DNA of 5,262 nucleotides from Desulfohalobiaceae bacterium. Its GTDB lineage: Bacteria; Desulfobacterota; Desulfovibrionia; Desulfovibrionales; Desulfothermaceae. This document shows positions 1 to 4,955 of this stretch, piece by piece. The stretch spans positions 1 to 5,262 of the forward strand of contig JAIPER010000284.1 in NCBI GenBank assembly GCA_021737115.1, read 5' to 3'. The position numbers were made by a program, and so were the translations under genes. The notes beneath the pieces were generated by a model that was not told the origin of the DNA, did not search any database, and saw only the letters and a program-made list of their open reading frames with translations. Position 1 is the stretch's first letter, and each line of letters starts with the position of its first letter.

Positions 1-480
1 TGGGGGGATGACTACGCTATCGAACCGGGAAAAGGCCAAATCGAACCGACCGGCGGCAGGGAGGGGCCTGTCCATGAATACCTGTCCCTGTTCATGGTCC
101 ACTACCTCTTGGGGGCCAGGGAGACGGACCCGGCCGGGGAATGGATCTCCGAGAAAGACCTGCCCGGCGGGACCACCTTCTTCCGCGGCCCCCACGCCAT
201 ACCCACCCATCTGGTCAGCCGGCGCTTCGCAGACGACTTGCAGGCCTTCGGGCGGCAGTGCCGGGAACTCCACGGCAGTCCGCTGGACATGGCCGACCTG
301 GCTTTTCGTTTTTGGGTCGCGCCCCGGATCCCGGTGGCGGTGCTCTATTTTGAAGGGGACGAGGATTTCCCCCCGGAGGCACGGCTCCTCTACGACAAGA
401 CCATCTCCGCGCACCTGGCCCCGGACATCGTCTTCGCCCTGGCCTGGGCCGTCTGCACCCGGATCGCCGGGAAATGGTGA
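1..480 (+). CDS. DUF3786 domain protein, 5'-truncated by window edge
   Basis: The frame is open from the first base to a TGA at 478-480, giving 159 visible residues; the true start lies upstream. The visible part resembles the C-terminal half of DUF3786. It has a W-I-S-x-K-x-L-P-G-G segment at about residues 48-57, then an F-E-G-D-E-D-F-P-P-E-A block at about 117-127 followed by L-L-Y-D, and a helical C-terminus. From memory, the family is common in Desulfobacterota and other anaerobes, has no established biochemical function, and is sometimes found near corrinoid or iron-sulfur proteins. No signal peptide or membrane segment is visible in this part, so a cytoplasmic location is likely. The internal ATG at 94 is not a believable start because homologous sequence (H-E-Y-L-S-L-F) lies upstream of it. 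The family call is fairly firm; the function is unknown. Confidence 0.8.
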   Translation, partial: WGDDYAIEPGKGQIEPTGGREGPVHEYLSLFMVHYLLGARETDPAGEWISEKDLPGGTTFFRGPHAIPTHLVSRRFADDLQAFGRQCRELHGSPLDMADLAFRFWVAPRIPVAVLYFEGDEDFPPEARLLYDKTISAHLAPDIVFALAWAVCTRIAGKW

Positions 481-530
481 ACCTTTTTGGATCCCCAGGA
501 TCAACCCGGACAGGCCTTATTTTTGAAATA

Positions 531-557
531 TCAGTGTCAATCCGTGTGATCCGTGGG
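531..557 (+). repeat. Three degenerate 9-nt tandem units
   Basis: Three adjacent 9-nt units lie at 531-539, 540-548 and 549-557. The second and third are ATCCGTGTG and ATCCGTGGG, differing at one position. The first is a more diverged version ending in GTGTCA. They sit in the 257-bp gene-free stretch 481-737 after the DUF3786 gene. From memory, similar ATCCGTGT/ATCCGTGG strings recur in intergenic DNA of many Desulfobacterota and other phyla; that was not checked here. The repeat pattern is seen directly, but the role is unknown. Apart from this repeat and the promoter candidate at 617-645, I see nothing convincing in 481-737. Confidence 0.5.
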
Positions 558-616
558 CGAACCCCTGCTTTCTTTTGCCTGGGATTAGCCCGCGCAGCCG
601 CAGCCGAAACCCTCTC

Positions 617-645
617 TTGATATTCCAGGACGGCCTTGGTAGAAT
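617..645 (+). promoter_or_regulatory. Sigma70-like promoter for the zinc-ribbon gene
   Basis: TTGATA at 617-622 and TAGAAT at 640-645 are separated by exactly 17 bases, and each differs from the sigma70 consensus at one position. This would start a transcript near 652, with a leader of about 85 nt before the ATG at 738. It is the best promoter match in the intergenic stretch, but no experimental or comparative support is available. A TTGACG at 704-709 has no acceptable -10 partner. Confidence 0.45.
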
Positions 646-737
646 AGCCCGCAAAGCCGGTTTTCCTGAAAAGGTCCCGGCACGGCCCTTAAAGATTTTC
701 ATTTGACGACAAACCAGAACAGGCAAAGGAGAAGACC

Positions 738-956
738 ATGCCCATGGAACAAGCCTCCACACCGCAGCATTGCCCGGGCTTTCAATCCTTCAAGAGCCTC
801 AGCGCCTTCACCTGCAACTGCCCTGAATGCGGCGAGGAACTGGAAATATTCTCCGACGAATTCAACAAACCGCACACCTGCCCCAAATGCAAGAAACCGG
901 TCGACTTCAGCAAGTGCAGCCTTGAAGTCTCCGGAAGGTCCCAGGGCCCCAGATGA
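738..956 (+). CDS. Small zinc-ribbon protein, 72 aa, function unknown
   Basis: The ATG at 738 is preceded by AAAGGAG with about 6 bases of spacing, a strong ribosome binding site. The 72-residue product has two CPxC knuckles: C28-P-E-C31 and C48-P-K-C51, about 16 residues apart. This is the layout of a treble-clef or zinc-ribbon metal site. Further cysteines are at 12, 26 and 60. Between the knuckles is an acidic, aromatic stretch (E-I-F-S-D-E-F), and after them V-D-F-S-K-C. There is no signal peptide or membrane segment, so it is probably a cytoplasmic metal-binding or protein-interaction module. I do not recognise a named family. A longer in-frame start is not supported. It sits 257 bp downstream of the DUF3786 gene with its own promoter candidate, so co-transcription is not required. 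The gene call is firm; the function is unassigned. Confidence 0.82.
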   Translation: MPMEQASTPQHCPGFQSFKSLSAFTCNCPECGEELEIFSDEFNKPHTCPKCKKPVDFSKCSLEVSGRSQGPR

Positions 957-961
957 GGGAT

Positions 962-984
962 CGCCGGCAAGACCGTGACCGGCG
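962..984 (+). other. Short GC hairpin after the zinc-ribbon gene
   Basis: CGCCGG at 962-967 and CCGGCG at 979-984 form a perfect 6-bp inverted repeat with an 11-nt loop, beginning 5 bases after the stop codon of the zinc-ribbon gene. No T-run follows, so it is not a classical intrinsic terminator. It might be a 3'-end stabilising hairpin, or chance in GC-rich DNA. Confidence 0.2.
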
Positions 985-1015
985 CAGGCTCCCTTGAACC
1001 CGGTTGTCTGGTCCT

Positions 1016-1156
1016 ATGCTCAGATTCAGCGCCAACCTGACTCTGCTCTTCCAAGAGGTCGATATCCTGAGGCGTTTCCGGAAAGCGGCCGGCGCCGGGT
1101 TCAAGGGTGTCGAAATCAAGGAGGACAGCCCGGGTTTCCTGCAGGCCTGGACCTGA
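1016..1156 (+). pseudogene. hyi: N-terminal fossil of hydroxypyruvate isomerase (Hyi/OtnI-type TIM barrel)
   Basis: An ATG at 1016 opens a 46-codon frame ending in TGA at 1154-1156. Its first 33 residues begin M-L-R-F-S-A-N-L-T-L-L-F and continue to A-A-G-A-G-F-K-G-V-E. This matches the first beta-strand and helix of hydroxypyruvate isomerase-family sugar-phosphate isomerases, which begin MLRFSANLSMLF and contain K-A-A-x-x-G-F-x-G-V-E. The family protein is about 260 residues. Here homology stops after G-V-E and is followed by unrelated codons and a stop, so over 85% is missing. There is no Shine-Dalgarno upstream. It is a remnant left by deletion or recombination, not a working gene. No other Hyi segment was seen in the window. 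Intact Hyi interconverts hydroxypyruvate and tartronate semialdehyde, or acts on related 2-oxo-tetronate phosphates. Family identity is confident from the N-terminal signature. Confidence 0.82.
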
Positions 1157-1171
1157 ATCCAGTATTTTTCA

Positions 1172-1202
1172 GCGTCGTTTCCGCTCCCGGCAGCGAACAC
1201 GC
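1172..1202 (-). terminator. Bulged hairpin downstream of the selenoprotein gene
   Basis: GCGT (1172-1175) pairs with ACGC (1199-1202) and CGCT (1182-1185) with AGCG (1192-1195). G1177 and TT (1179-1180) pair with C1198 and AA (1196-1197). This gives 11 base pairs with three single-base bulges on one arm and a 6-nt loop. It lies 42-72 bases past the stop codon of the minus-strand AhpD-like gene. No U-run follows in the minus-strand direction, so a Rho-independent terminator is doubtful, but it could mark the 3' end of that transcript. A second small hairpin lies at 1224-1243, directly after the stop codon. Confidence 0.22.
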
Positions 1203-1238
1203 TCCTGGCATTGCAAGGTCCCTGTATTTACGCCTGCG

Positions 1239-1249
1239 TATACTTACGG
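1239..1249 (+). repeat. 11-bp outer inverted repeat, left copy
   Basis: TATACTTACGG at 1239-1249 is the exact reverse complement of CCGTAAGTATA at 1746-1756. It also shares ten bases with the copy at 1654-1663. It overlaps the end of the AhpD-like gene, whose stop codon TAA (1244-1246) lies inside it. By rough estimate, a chance third occurrence of a given 10-mer in a window this size is about 1%. It could be the end of a small mobile or recombination unit carrying the selenoprotein gene. The function is not established. Confidence 0.4.
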
Positions 1250-1639
1250 CTCCGGGCTCACGTCCGGTTCCACCTGGTAGGCATTGGCGATACAGTTGGT
1301 GCCGGCGAACAGATCGACCACGGCCACGATCTCTCCGATAGCCTCGTTGTCCAGTCCCAGCCGCTTCACGGCGGCGCTGTGGGAGTGGATTCAGTAGCGG
1401 CAGTTATTGGCGATGGACACAGAGAGGGCGATGATCTCCTTGGTCCTGAGATCCAGCTTTCCCGGCTTCATGATCGCCTTGAGCTTCTGCCAGACCGCTT
1501 CCAGGTGATCGGGGTTGATGGAGAGGCTCTTCCAGAAATTGGGCACGAAATCGATGCCCTTGGTGGCCTTGATGTCTTCATAGACCTCCTTGACCTTCCC
1601 GGTCGCCTCGTCTTCGGATACGCTTTGATAGAGCGACAT
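1244..1639 (-). CDS. AhpD-like (CMD-fold) selenoprotein, 131 aa, Sec at residue 83
   Basis: Translation from the ATG at 1637-1639 runs 82 residues to A-N-N-C-R-Y, meets TGA at 1391-1393, and continues in the same frame as I-H-S-H-S-A-A-V-K-R-L-G-L to TAA at 1244-1246. The AhpD/carboxymuconolactone decarboxylase family signature is N-x-C-x-x-C-x-x-x-H. The TGA falls exactly on the second catalytic cysteine, giving C80-R-Y-U83 with H87 correctly spaced. The sequence after the TGA remains family-like, including a G-L-D-N-E-x-I-G-E-I helix and a later T-N-C-I-A-N-A-Y segment. The full length fits single-domain AhpD-like proteins. An SECIS-like hairpin follows the TGA. The ribosome binding site is AAAGGAGG, 5 bases before the ATG. 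AhpD proteins are cytoplasmic thiol-disulfide proteins that reduce peroxiredoxin AhpC or act as hydroperoxide reductases; CxxU members are known among bacterial selenoproteins. The exact partner here is unknown. The alternative, a gene broken by a nonsense mutation, is less likely because of where the TGA lies and because the downstream part is conserved. Confidence 0.86.
1356..1383 (-). promoter_or_regulatory. Candidate bacterial SECIS hairpin
   Basis: On the minus strand GCCGC (1375-1371) and GCGGC (1364-1360) form a perfect 5-bp stem closed by a 6-nt loop, CGUGAA (1370-1365). An outer CCCA/UGGG pairing (1383-1380 with 1359-1356) extends it across a CAGC bulge. The apical loop begins 20 nt after the UGA and has G as its second base. 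Both agree with the published bacterial SECIS description as I remember it: loop about 16-37 nt downstream, with a G among its first two bases. An alternative fold pairs CAGC with GCUG and keeps the same loop. SelB would bind this element in the mRNA to insert selenocysteine. It lies wholly inside the coding sequence, as expected in bacteria. Confidence 0.62.
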
Positions 1640-1653
1640 GTCTTCCTCCTTTA

Positions 1654-1755
1654 ATACTTACGGTCGTCATAAATTGAGGTTTTTCATTATTCGGCATCTT
1701 GGTAGTCGATGCCGTATGTTTCGGAGACCCTGCAATTTATTCCTCCCGTAAGTAT
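1654..1755 (-). promoter_or_regulatory. Long hairpin leader (or MITE-like palindrome) before the selenoprotein gene
   Basis: Read on the minus strand, this 102-nt stretch folds on itself in nested order. AUACUUACGG (1755-1746) pairs with CCGUAAGUAU (1663-1654), 10 bp. A symmetric 5x5 internal loop follows. Next, AUAAAUUG pairs with CAAUUUAU (8 bp) and AGG with CCU across one bulged base. After a larger internal loop, CGGCAUC (1714-1708, written as the complement) pairs with GAUGCCG, 7 bp with a 9-nt loop at 1699-1707. The structure ends 5 bases before the AAAGGAGG ribosome binding site, so it could control translation or transcript stability. It could equally be a miniature inverted-repeat element. 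The rest of the 222-bp gap (1757-1861) is AT-rich and holds no recognised gene; a TATATA at about 1754-1760 could serve as a weak -10 on the minus strand. Confidence 0.5.
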
Positions 1756-1756
1756 A
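1746..1756 (-). repeat. 11-bp outer inverted repeat, right copy
   Basis: CCGTAAGTATA here mirrors 1239-1249 perfectly. With 1654-1663 it also forms the base of the long leader hairpin. The surrounding DNA is AT-rich, and TATATA continues outward. No transposase gene and no clear target-site duplication beyond TA were seen. Confidence 0.4.
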
Positions 1757-1861
1757 TATAATTTCAAATAGTTACCCAAGAATAACCAAGCAACACGGAT
1801 CAGAGTAATCCCGCGACTGCTTGTCATCTGCTGTGGATACACGGTGGATCTGTTACAGCCG

Positions 1862-3466
1862 TCACCGGCCGATGGCATAGGCCTGTCGCCTGGGGTCGGC
1901 CCCGGCCGACAAGACCCCCCTCTCCCGGTCGATGGCGATGACCTGGGAGCTGCCCATGACTCCGTCGTAGTCGTCCAGGACCGTGACCCGGTGGCCCAGG
2001 GAGCTAAGGGTCTGGAGGGCGGCTTTTGGAAAGCGGCCTTCCAGGAGCAGGCTGCCGTCCGCTTCCGAGCGCCAGCGGGGCGCCTCCACCGCCTCCTGGG
2101 GCCTGGCCTGAAAATCGATCAGAGCCGCGATCAGCTGGATCACGGTCTGGGTCTGCCCGTCCGCCCCCGGGCTGCCCAGGACGATCAAGGGCCGGCCGTC
2201 CCTGAGGATCATGGCCGGGTGCAGGGTGTGAAAGGGCCGTTTTCCGGGCTCCAAACGATTGGGATGGTCCGGGTCCAGGGAAAACCCCCGGCCCCGGTTG
2301 TGCAGGAACATCCCGGTTTCCGGGACCATGAGGCAGCTGCCGAAGGGCTCGTAGATGCTCTGGATCAGACTGATGCTGTTGCCCTGGCCATCCGCCACGG
2401 CCAGGAAGACCGTGTCTTGGCCGCCTTTGGTGAATCGTCCCGGGGATACGCTTTCGGCCGCCCGGCCCGGATCGATGCCTTCGGCCCGCTTCCGGGCCAG
2501 GTCCTTGTCCAGGAGTTGGCGAATGGGAATGTCATGAAAGGCGGGATCGCAGACGTAGCGGTCCCGGTCCGCGAAGCACAGCTTCTTGGCCTCGACCATG
2601 AGATGGATGAGCTCGGCCCGGTCCGGCCCAAGCCCGGCCGCCTCGAAGTGCTCCAGGAGATTGGCCTGCATGAGCAGGGCCAGGCCCTGGGAGTTGGGGG
2701 GCTGGGTGCAGACCTGAAGACCCCGGTAATCGGTGGACAAAGGCTGGACCCAGTCCGCCCGGTGCCCGGCCAGATCCTCCGGGCTGAACAGCCCGCCCCG
2801 CTCCCTGGAGGCCTTGACCAGGGCCAGGCCGAGTTCTCCCTGGTAGAAGCCGTCCGGTCCCTCAGCCGCCAGGACTCGGTAAGACCTGGCCAGTTGGGGC
2901 TGGACCAGGAGTTCCCCCGCGGCCGGAAGCCTTCCCTTAGGGCAAAAGATCCCTGCAGCCGCCTCCTGCCGCTCCAGCAGGGGCTGCCGGAAGGCGATGG
3001 CCTGCCTCAGCTCCTCATACACGGGAAAGCCGTTTTCCGCGTAATGGATGGCCTCAGGCAAAAGCCGGTCCAGGCTCATGGTCCCGTAATTCGACAAAAG
3101 CTCCTGCCAGCCGGAGACCGCCCCGGGCACGGTCCCGGTCAGGACGCCGCTCTCCGGGATACTGTCCAGCCCCCGGCTCTGAAAGGCCTCGATAGCGGCC
3201 TCTCCCGGGGCCCGGCCGCTGGCGTTCAGGGCCCGCAACTGCCCGGGTCCGTCCAGGTAGACCAGGGCGAAGAGGTCGCCCCCGAAGCCGCACATGTGCG
3301 GCCGGACCACGCTCAAAACCAGATTGGCGGCCACGGCCGCGTCCACCGCGTTGCCGCCCGATTCCAGAACCGCCGCCCCGGCCCGGGACGCCAGGGGATG
3401 GTCGGCTGTGACCATCCAGTCGCTGCCCATGACCTCGGGCCTGTGGGTTTGAAAGTGCTTGATCAT
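1862..3466 (-). CDS. ggt: Gamma-glutamyltransferase family protein (cytoplasmic type), 534 aa
   Basis: This is a member of the N-terminal-nucleophile hydrolase family of gamma-glutamyltransferases, which cleave gamma-glutamyl amides such as glutathione; relatives include YwrD-like proteins and oxamate amidohydrolase HpxW. Counting from the ATG at 3464-3466, family hallmarks are M-V-T-A-D-H-P-L-A-S near 18-27, G-G-N-A-V-D-A-A near 38-45, G-F-G-G-D near 60-64, N-A-S-G-R-A-P at 81-87 (R85 probably corresponds to the alpha-carboxylate-binding Arg), G-S-P-G-A-D-G at 431-437 and D-P-R-R-Q-A-Y-A-I-G at 524-533. The autoprocessing nucleophile is predicted as T352 in Q-D-T-V-F, giving a large chain of about 351 residues and a small chain of about 183. 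No signal peptide is present, unlike periplasmic E. coli GGT. I chose the ATG (weak SD AAGGGA about 7 bases upstream) over an in-frame TTG at 3512-3514, which has no SD. The gene lies 134 bp downstream of the thiolase. The family is sure; the true substrate is not. Confidence 0.9.
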   Translation of the reverse strand: MIKHFQTHRPEVMGSDWMVTADHPLASRAGAAVLESGGNAVDAAVAANLVLSVVRPHMCGFGGDLFALVYLDGPGQLRALNASGRAPGEAAIEAFQSRGLDSIPESGVLTGTVPGAVSGWQELLSNYGTMSLDRLLPEAIHYAENGFPVYEELRQAIAFRQPLLERQEAAAGIFCPKGRLPAAGELLVQPQLARSYRVLAAEGPDGFYQGELGLALVKASRERGGLFSPEDLAGHRADWVQPLSTDYRGLQVCTQPPNSQGLALLMQANLLEHFEAAGLGPDRAELIHLMVEAKKLCFADRDRYVCDPAFHDIPIRQLLDKDLARKRAEGIDPGRAAESVSPGRFTKGGQDTVFLAVADGQGNSISLIQSIYEPFGSCLMVPETGMFLHNRGRGFSLDPDHPNRLEPGKRPFHTLHPAMILRDGRPLIVLGSPGADGQTQTVIQLIAALIDFQARPQEAVEAPRWRSEADGSLLLEGRFPKAALQTLSSLGHRVTVLDDYDGVMGSSQVIAIDRERGVLSAGADPRRQAYAIGR

Positions 3467-3502
3467 GATTTTTCCCTTTTTATCAAGTGAGGCTTGGCGA
3501 AC

Positions 3503-3516
3503 GTTTGTTACCAAAC
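3503..3516. promoter_or_regulatory. Small palindrome upstream of ggt
   Basis: GTTTG (3503-3507) and CAAAC (3512-3516) are perfect 5-bp arms around TTAC, 37 bases before the chosen ggt ATG. It loosely resembles the core of the larger palindrome at 4917-4941 (TTTGGT and ACCAAA blocks). It could be a secondary regulator site in the 134-bp thiolase-ggt gap, or chance. No convincing promoter is visible in that gap. Confidence 0.2.
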
Positions 3517-3600
3517 TTCAGTACAGGACCGGACATACGAAGTCTGAAATTGCGCTCCAGCCCTGATTTCTGAAAGACGCGGCAGGTTCCGGAAACCGGT

Positions 3601-4851
3601 TCACAGCATCTCAAGGGCGCAGGCCATGGACACTCCCCCGCCGCCGCACAGGGTGGCCAATCCCAGATTCTTGCCGCTTGCTTTCAAGACGTGCAGCAGG
3701 GTGACCATGATCCGGCAGCCCGTGGCTCCTACAGGGTGTCCCAGACCGATGCCTGATCCGTTGACATTGGTGATCTCCCGGTTCAGTCCCAGCTCCCTCT
3801 CGCAGCCGATGTACTGGGCGGCAAAGGCCTCGTTGACCTCCACACGCTCGAAATCCGGGATGCGCAAGCCGCTGCGCTTCATGAGGTCTTGGACCGCCGG
3901 CACAGGGGACAAGCCCATGATTGCGGGATGACAGGCCCCCCGTCCCACGGCCCGGATCCTGGCCAGAGGCTGCAGGCCGAGCTCCGCGGCCTTTTCCGCG
4001 GACAGGATGACCATGCCGGCTGAGCCGTCGTTGATGCCGCTGGCATTGCCTGCCGTGACCTTTCCGGTCTTGGGCACGAAGGCCGGGGGCAACTTCTGCA
4101 GCTGGTCCATGGTCAGCCCCGGCCGGAAATGCTCGTCTTTATCGAAGACATACGGATCTTTCTTCTTGCGGGGCACCTGAACCGGGACGATCTCCCCGGC
4201 AAAGGAGCCGTCCCGGGTGGAGCGTTCGGCATTGTTCTGGCTGCGCAGGGCCACTTCGTCCATTTCCTCCCGGGTGATGCCCAGCTTCTGGGCCACGAAC
4301 TCCGCGGTGTGGCCCATGATGTAGGGTTTGCCCAGCAGCTGTCGGGCCGGGGCCTGGTTCGTGTCCAGCGGTGCCTCTTCATCCAGCGGCAGCAAATGTG
4401 AACCGCAGTGCAGGGCATGGATCATGGCGTCCACAAAGCTCTGGTCCTGGAGCCGGCAGCCCCAGCGGGCCCTGGGAACCGTATACGGCACTCCGGACAT
4501 GTGCTCCACGCCACCGGCCAGGATCACATCGGCCATCCCCGCCCGGATCATGGCCAGGCCGGAGATCACGGCCTCCATGCCGGAGATGCAGACTCGATTG
4601 ATAGTGACCGCGGGCACATGGTCCGGGATTCCGGCCATAAGCGCACCCACCCGGGCCACGTTCAGGGTGTCGTGATGCTCCAGGCAACAACCGTAGCGGA
4701 CGTCATCGATCCCCGAGGGATCGATTCCCGCCCTTTTGACGGCCTCCTGCATGGTGACGGCGGCCAGTTCGGCTCCGTTTAGGTCCTTCAGCGTCCCGCC
4801 AAAGGCCCCGATCGGCGTGCGGCAGGCACTGGCGATGACCACCTCTTTCAT
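3601..4851 (-). CDS. Thiolase / acetyl-CoA C-acyltransferase, 416 aa
   Basis: The enzyme catalyses thiolytic cleavage of 3-oxoacyl-CoA or Claisen condensation of two acyl-CoAs. The ATG at 4849-4851 follows AAAGGAGGAG at ideal spacing and starts M-K-E-V-V-I-A-S-A-C-R-T-P-I-G, the standard thiolase N-terminus. An upstream in-frame ATG at 4917 has no SD and lies in the regulatory palindrome, so it was rejected. All catalytic elements are present: the acyl-accepting C88 in N-R-V-C-I-S-G-M-E-A, N340-E-A-F, H372 in G-L-G-H-P-V-G-A-T-G, and C402 in L-C-G-G-G-G. At 416 residues it is somewhat longer than the usual 390 or so; the extra length appears to lie in the loop at about 130-178, before M-G-H-T-A-E. 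Substrate chain length cannot be read from the sequence; both beta-oxidation and acetoacetyl-CoA roles are possible. It is cytoplasmic. It is divergent from the IclR-family gene and is the first of three same-strand genes. Confidence 0.95.
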   Translation of the reverse strand: MKEVVIASACRTPIGAFGGTLKDLNGAELAAVTMQEAVKRAGIDPSGIDDVRYGCCLEHHDTLNVARVGALMAGIPDHVPAVTINRVCISGMEAVISGLAMIRAGMADVILAGGVEHMSGVPYTVPRARWGCRLQDQSFVDAMIHALHCGSHLLPLDEEAPLDTNQAPARQLLGKPYIMGHTAEFVAQKLGITREEMDEVALRSQNNAERSTRDGSFAGEIVPVQVPRKKKDPYVFDKDEHFRPGLTMDQLQKLPPAFVPKTGKVTAGNASGINDGSAGMVILSAEKAAELGLQPLARIRAVGRGACHPAIMGLSPVPAVQDLMKRSGLRIPDFERVEVNEAFAAQYIGCERELGLNREITNVNGSGIGLGHPVGATGCRIMVTLLHVLKASGKNLGLATLCGGGGVSMACALEML

Positions 4852-4916
4852 GAACTCCTCCTTTGTTGTATTGTCTGCAATAAACCATCCAATAGCAGGA
4901 TTCATAAATCTTGTCA

Positions 4917-4941
4917 TTTTTTGGTTGTCATAACCAAAAAA
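4917..4941. promoter_or_regulatory. Perfect 10-bp-arm palindrome, probable operator
   Basis: TTTTTTGGTT (4917-4926) and AACCAAAAAA (4932-4941) are exact inverted copies around GTCAT. A TTGTCAT heptamer occurs twice, at 4911-4917 and 4925-4931. The element lies between the divergent thiolase and IclR-family genes, 65 bases before the thiolase ATG and 15 bases before the -35 of the IclR promoter. IclR-family proteins usually bind palindromes between their own gene and a divergent target, so this is the leading operator candidate. It could instead form an mRNA hairpin in a long thiolase leader. Confidence 0.55.
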
Positions 4942-4955
4942 TCACTAGCAAGGAC

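Noticed and set aside
490..502. GATCC/GGATC hairpin after the DUF3786 stop as a terminator
   Set aside because: It has only 5 bp with a 3-nt loop, and the nearest T-run is about 15 bases further on.
8..526. 172-codon plus-strand frame overlapping the DUF3786 gene
   Set aside because: It is a different frame from the DUF3786 homology, with low-complexity Pro/Ser/Arg composition and no SD.
1391..1639. An 82-residue truncated AhpD-like protein ending at TGA
   Set aside because: The frame continues with conserved family sequence and the TGA sits exactly on the catalytic Cys, so the gene is read as 1244-1639 with Sec.
1687..1878. 63-codon minus-strand frame ending V-S-E-T-Y-G-I-D-Y-Q-D-A-E
   Set aside because: The tail looks vaguely protein-like, but it overlaps the ggt 3' end, has no SD, shows no family match and lies across the leader hairpin. 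It may be a fossil gene end, not supportable as a gene.
1844..3490. 548-codon open frame on the plus strand
   Set aside because: It lies opposite ggt and is the product of GC-rich codon bias. It has no recognisable domain, is rich in Pro/Gly/Arg, and the minus-strand protein has full GGT motifs.
3464..3514. TTG start extending GGT by 16 residues
   Set aside because: It has no SD, the added residues are not family-like, and it overlaps the small palindrome; the ATG at 3464-3466 with AAGGGA is better.
4876..4892. Sigma54-like GG-N10-GC element upstream of the thiolase (minus strand)
   Set aside because: The -12 TTGCA is good, but the -24 lacks GCAC, and the start site would fall on the Shine-Dalgarno, leaving almost no leader.
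4849..4917. Upstream ATG extending the thiolase by 22 residues
   Set aside because: It has no SD and the ATG touches the palindrome; the internal ATG has a perfect SD and the canonical thiolase N-terminus.
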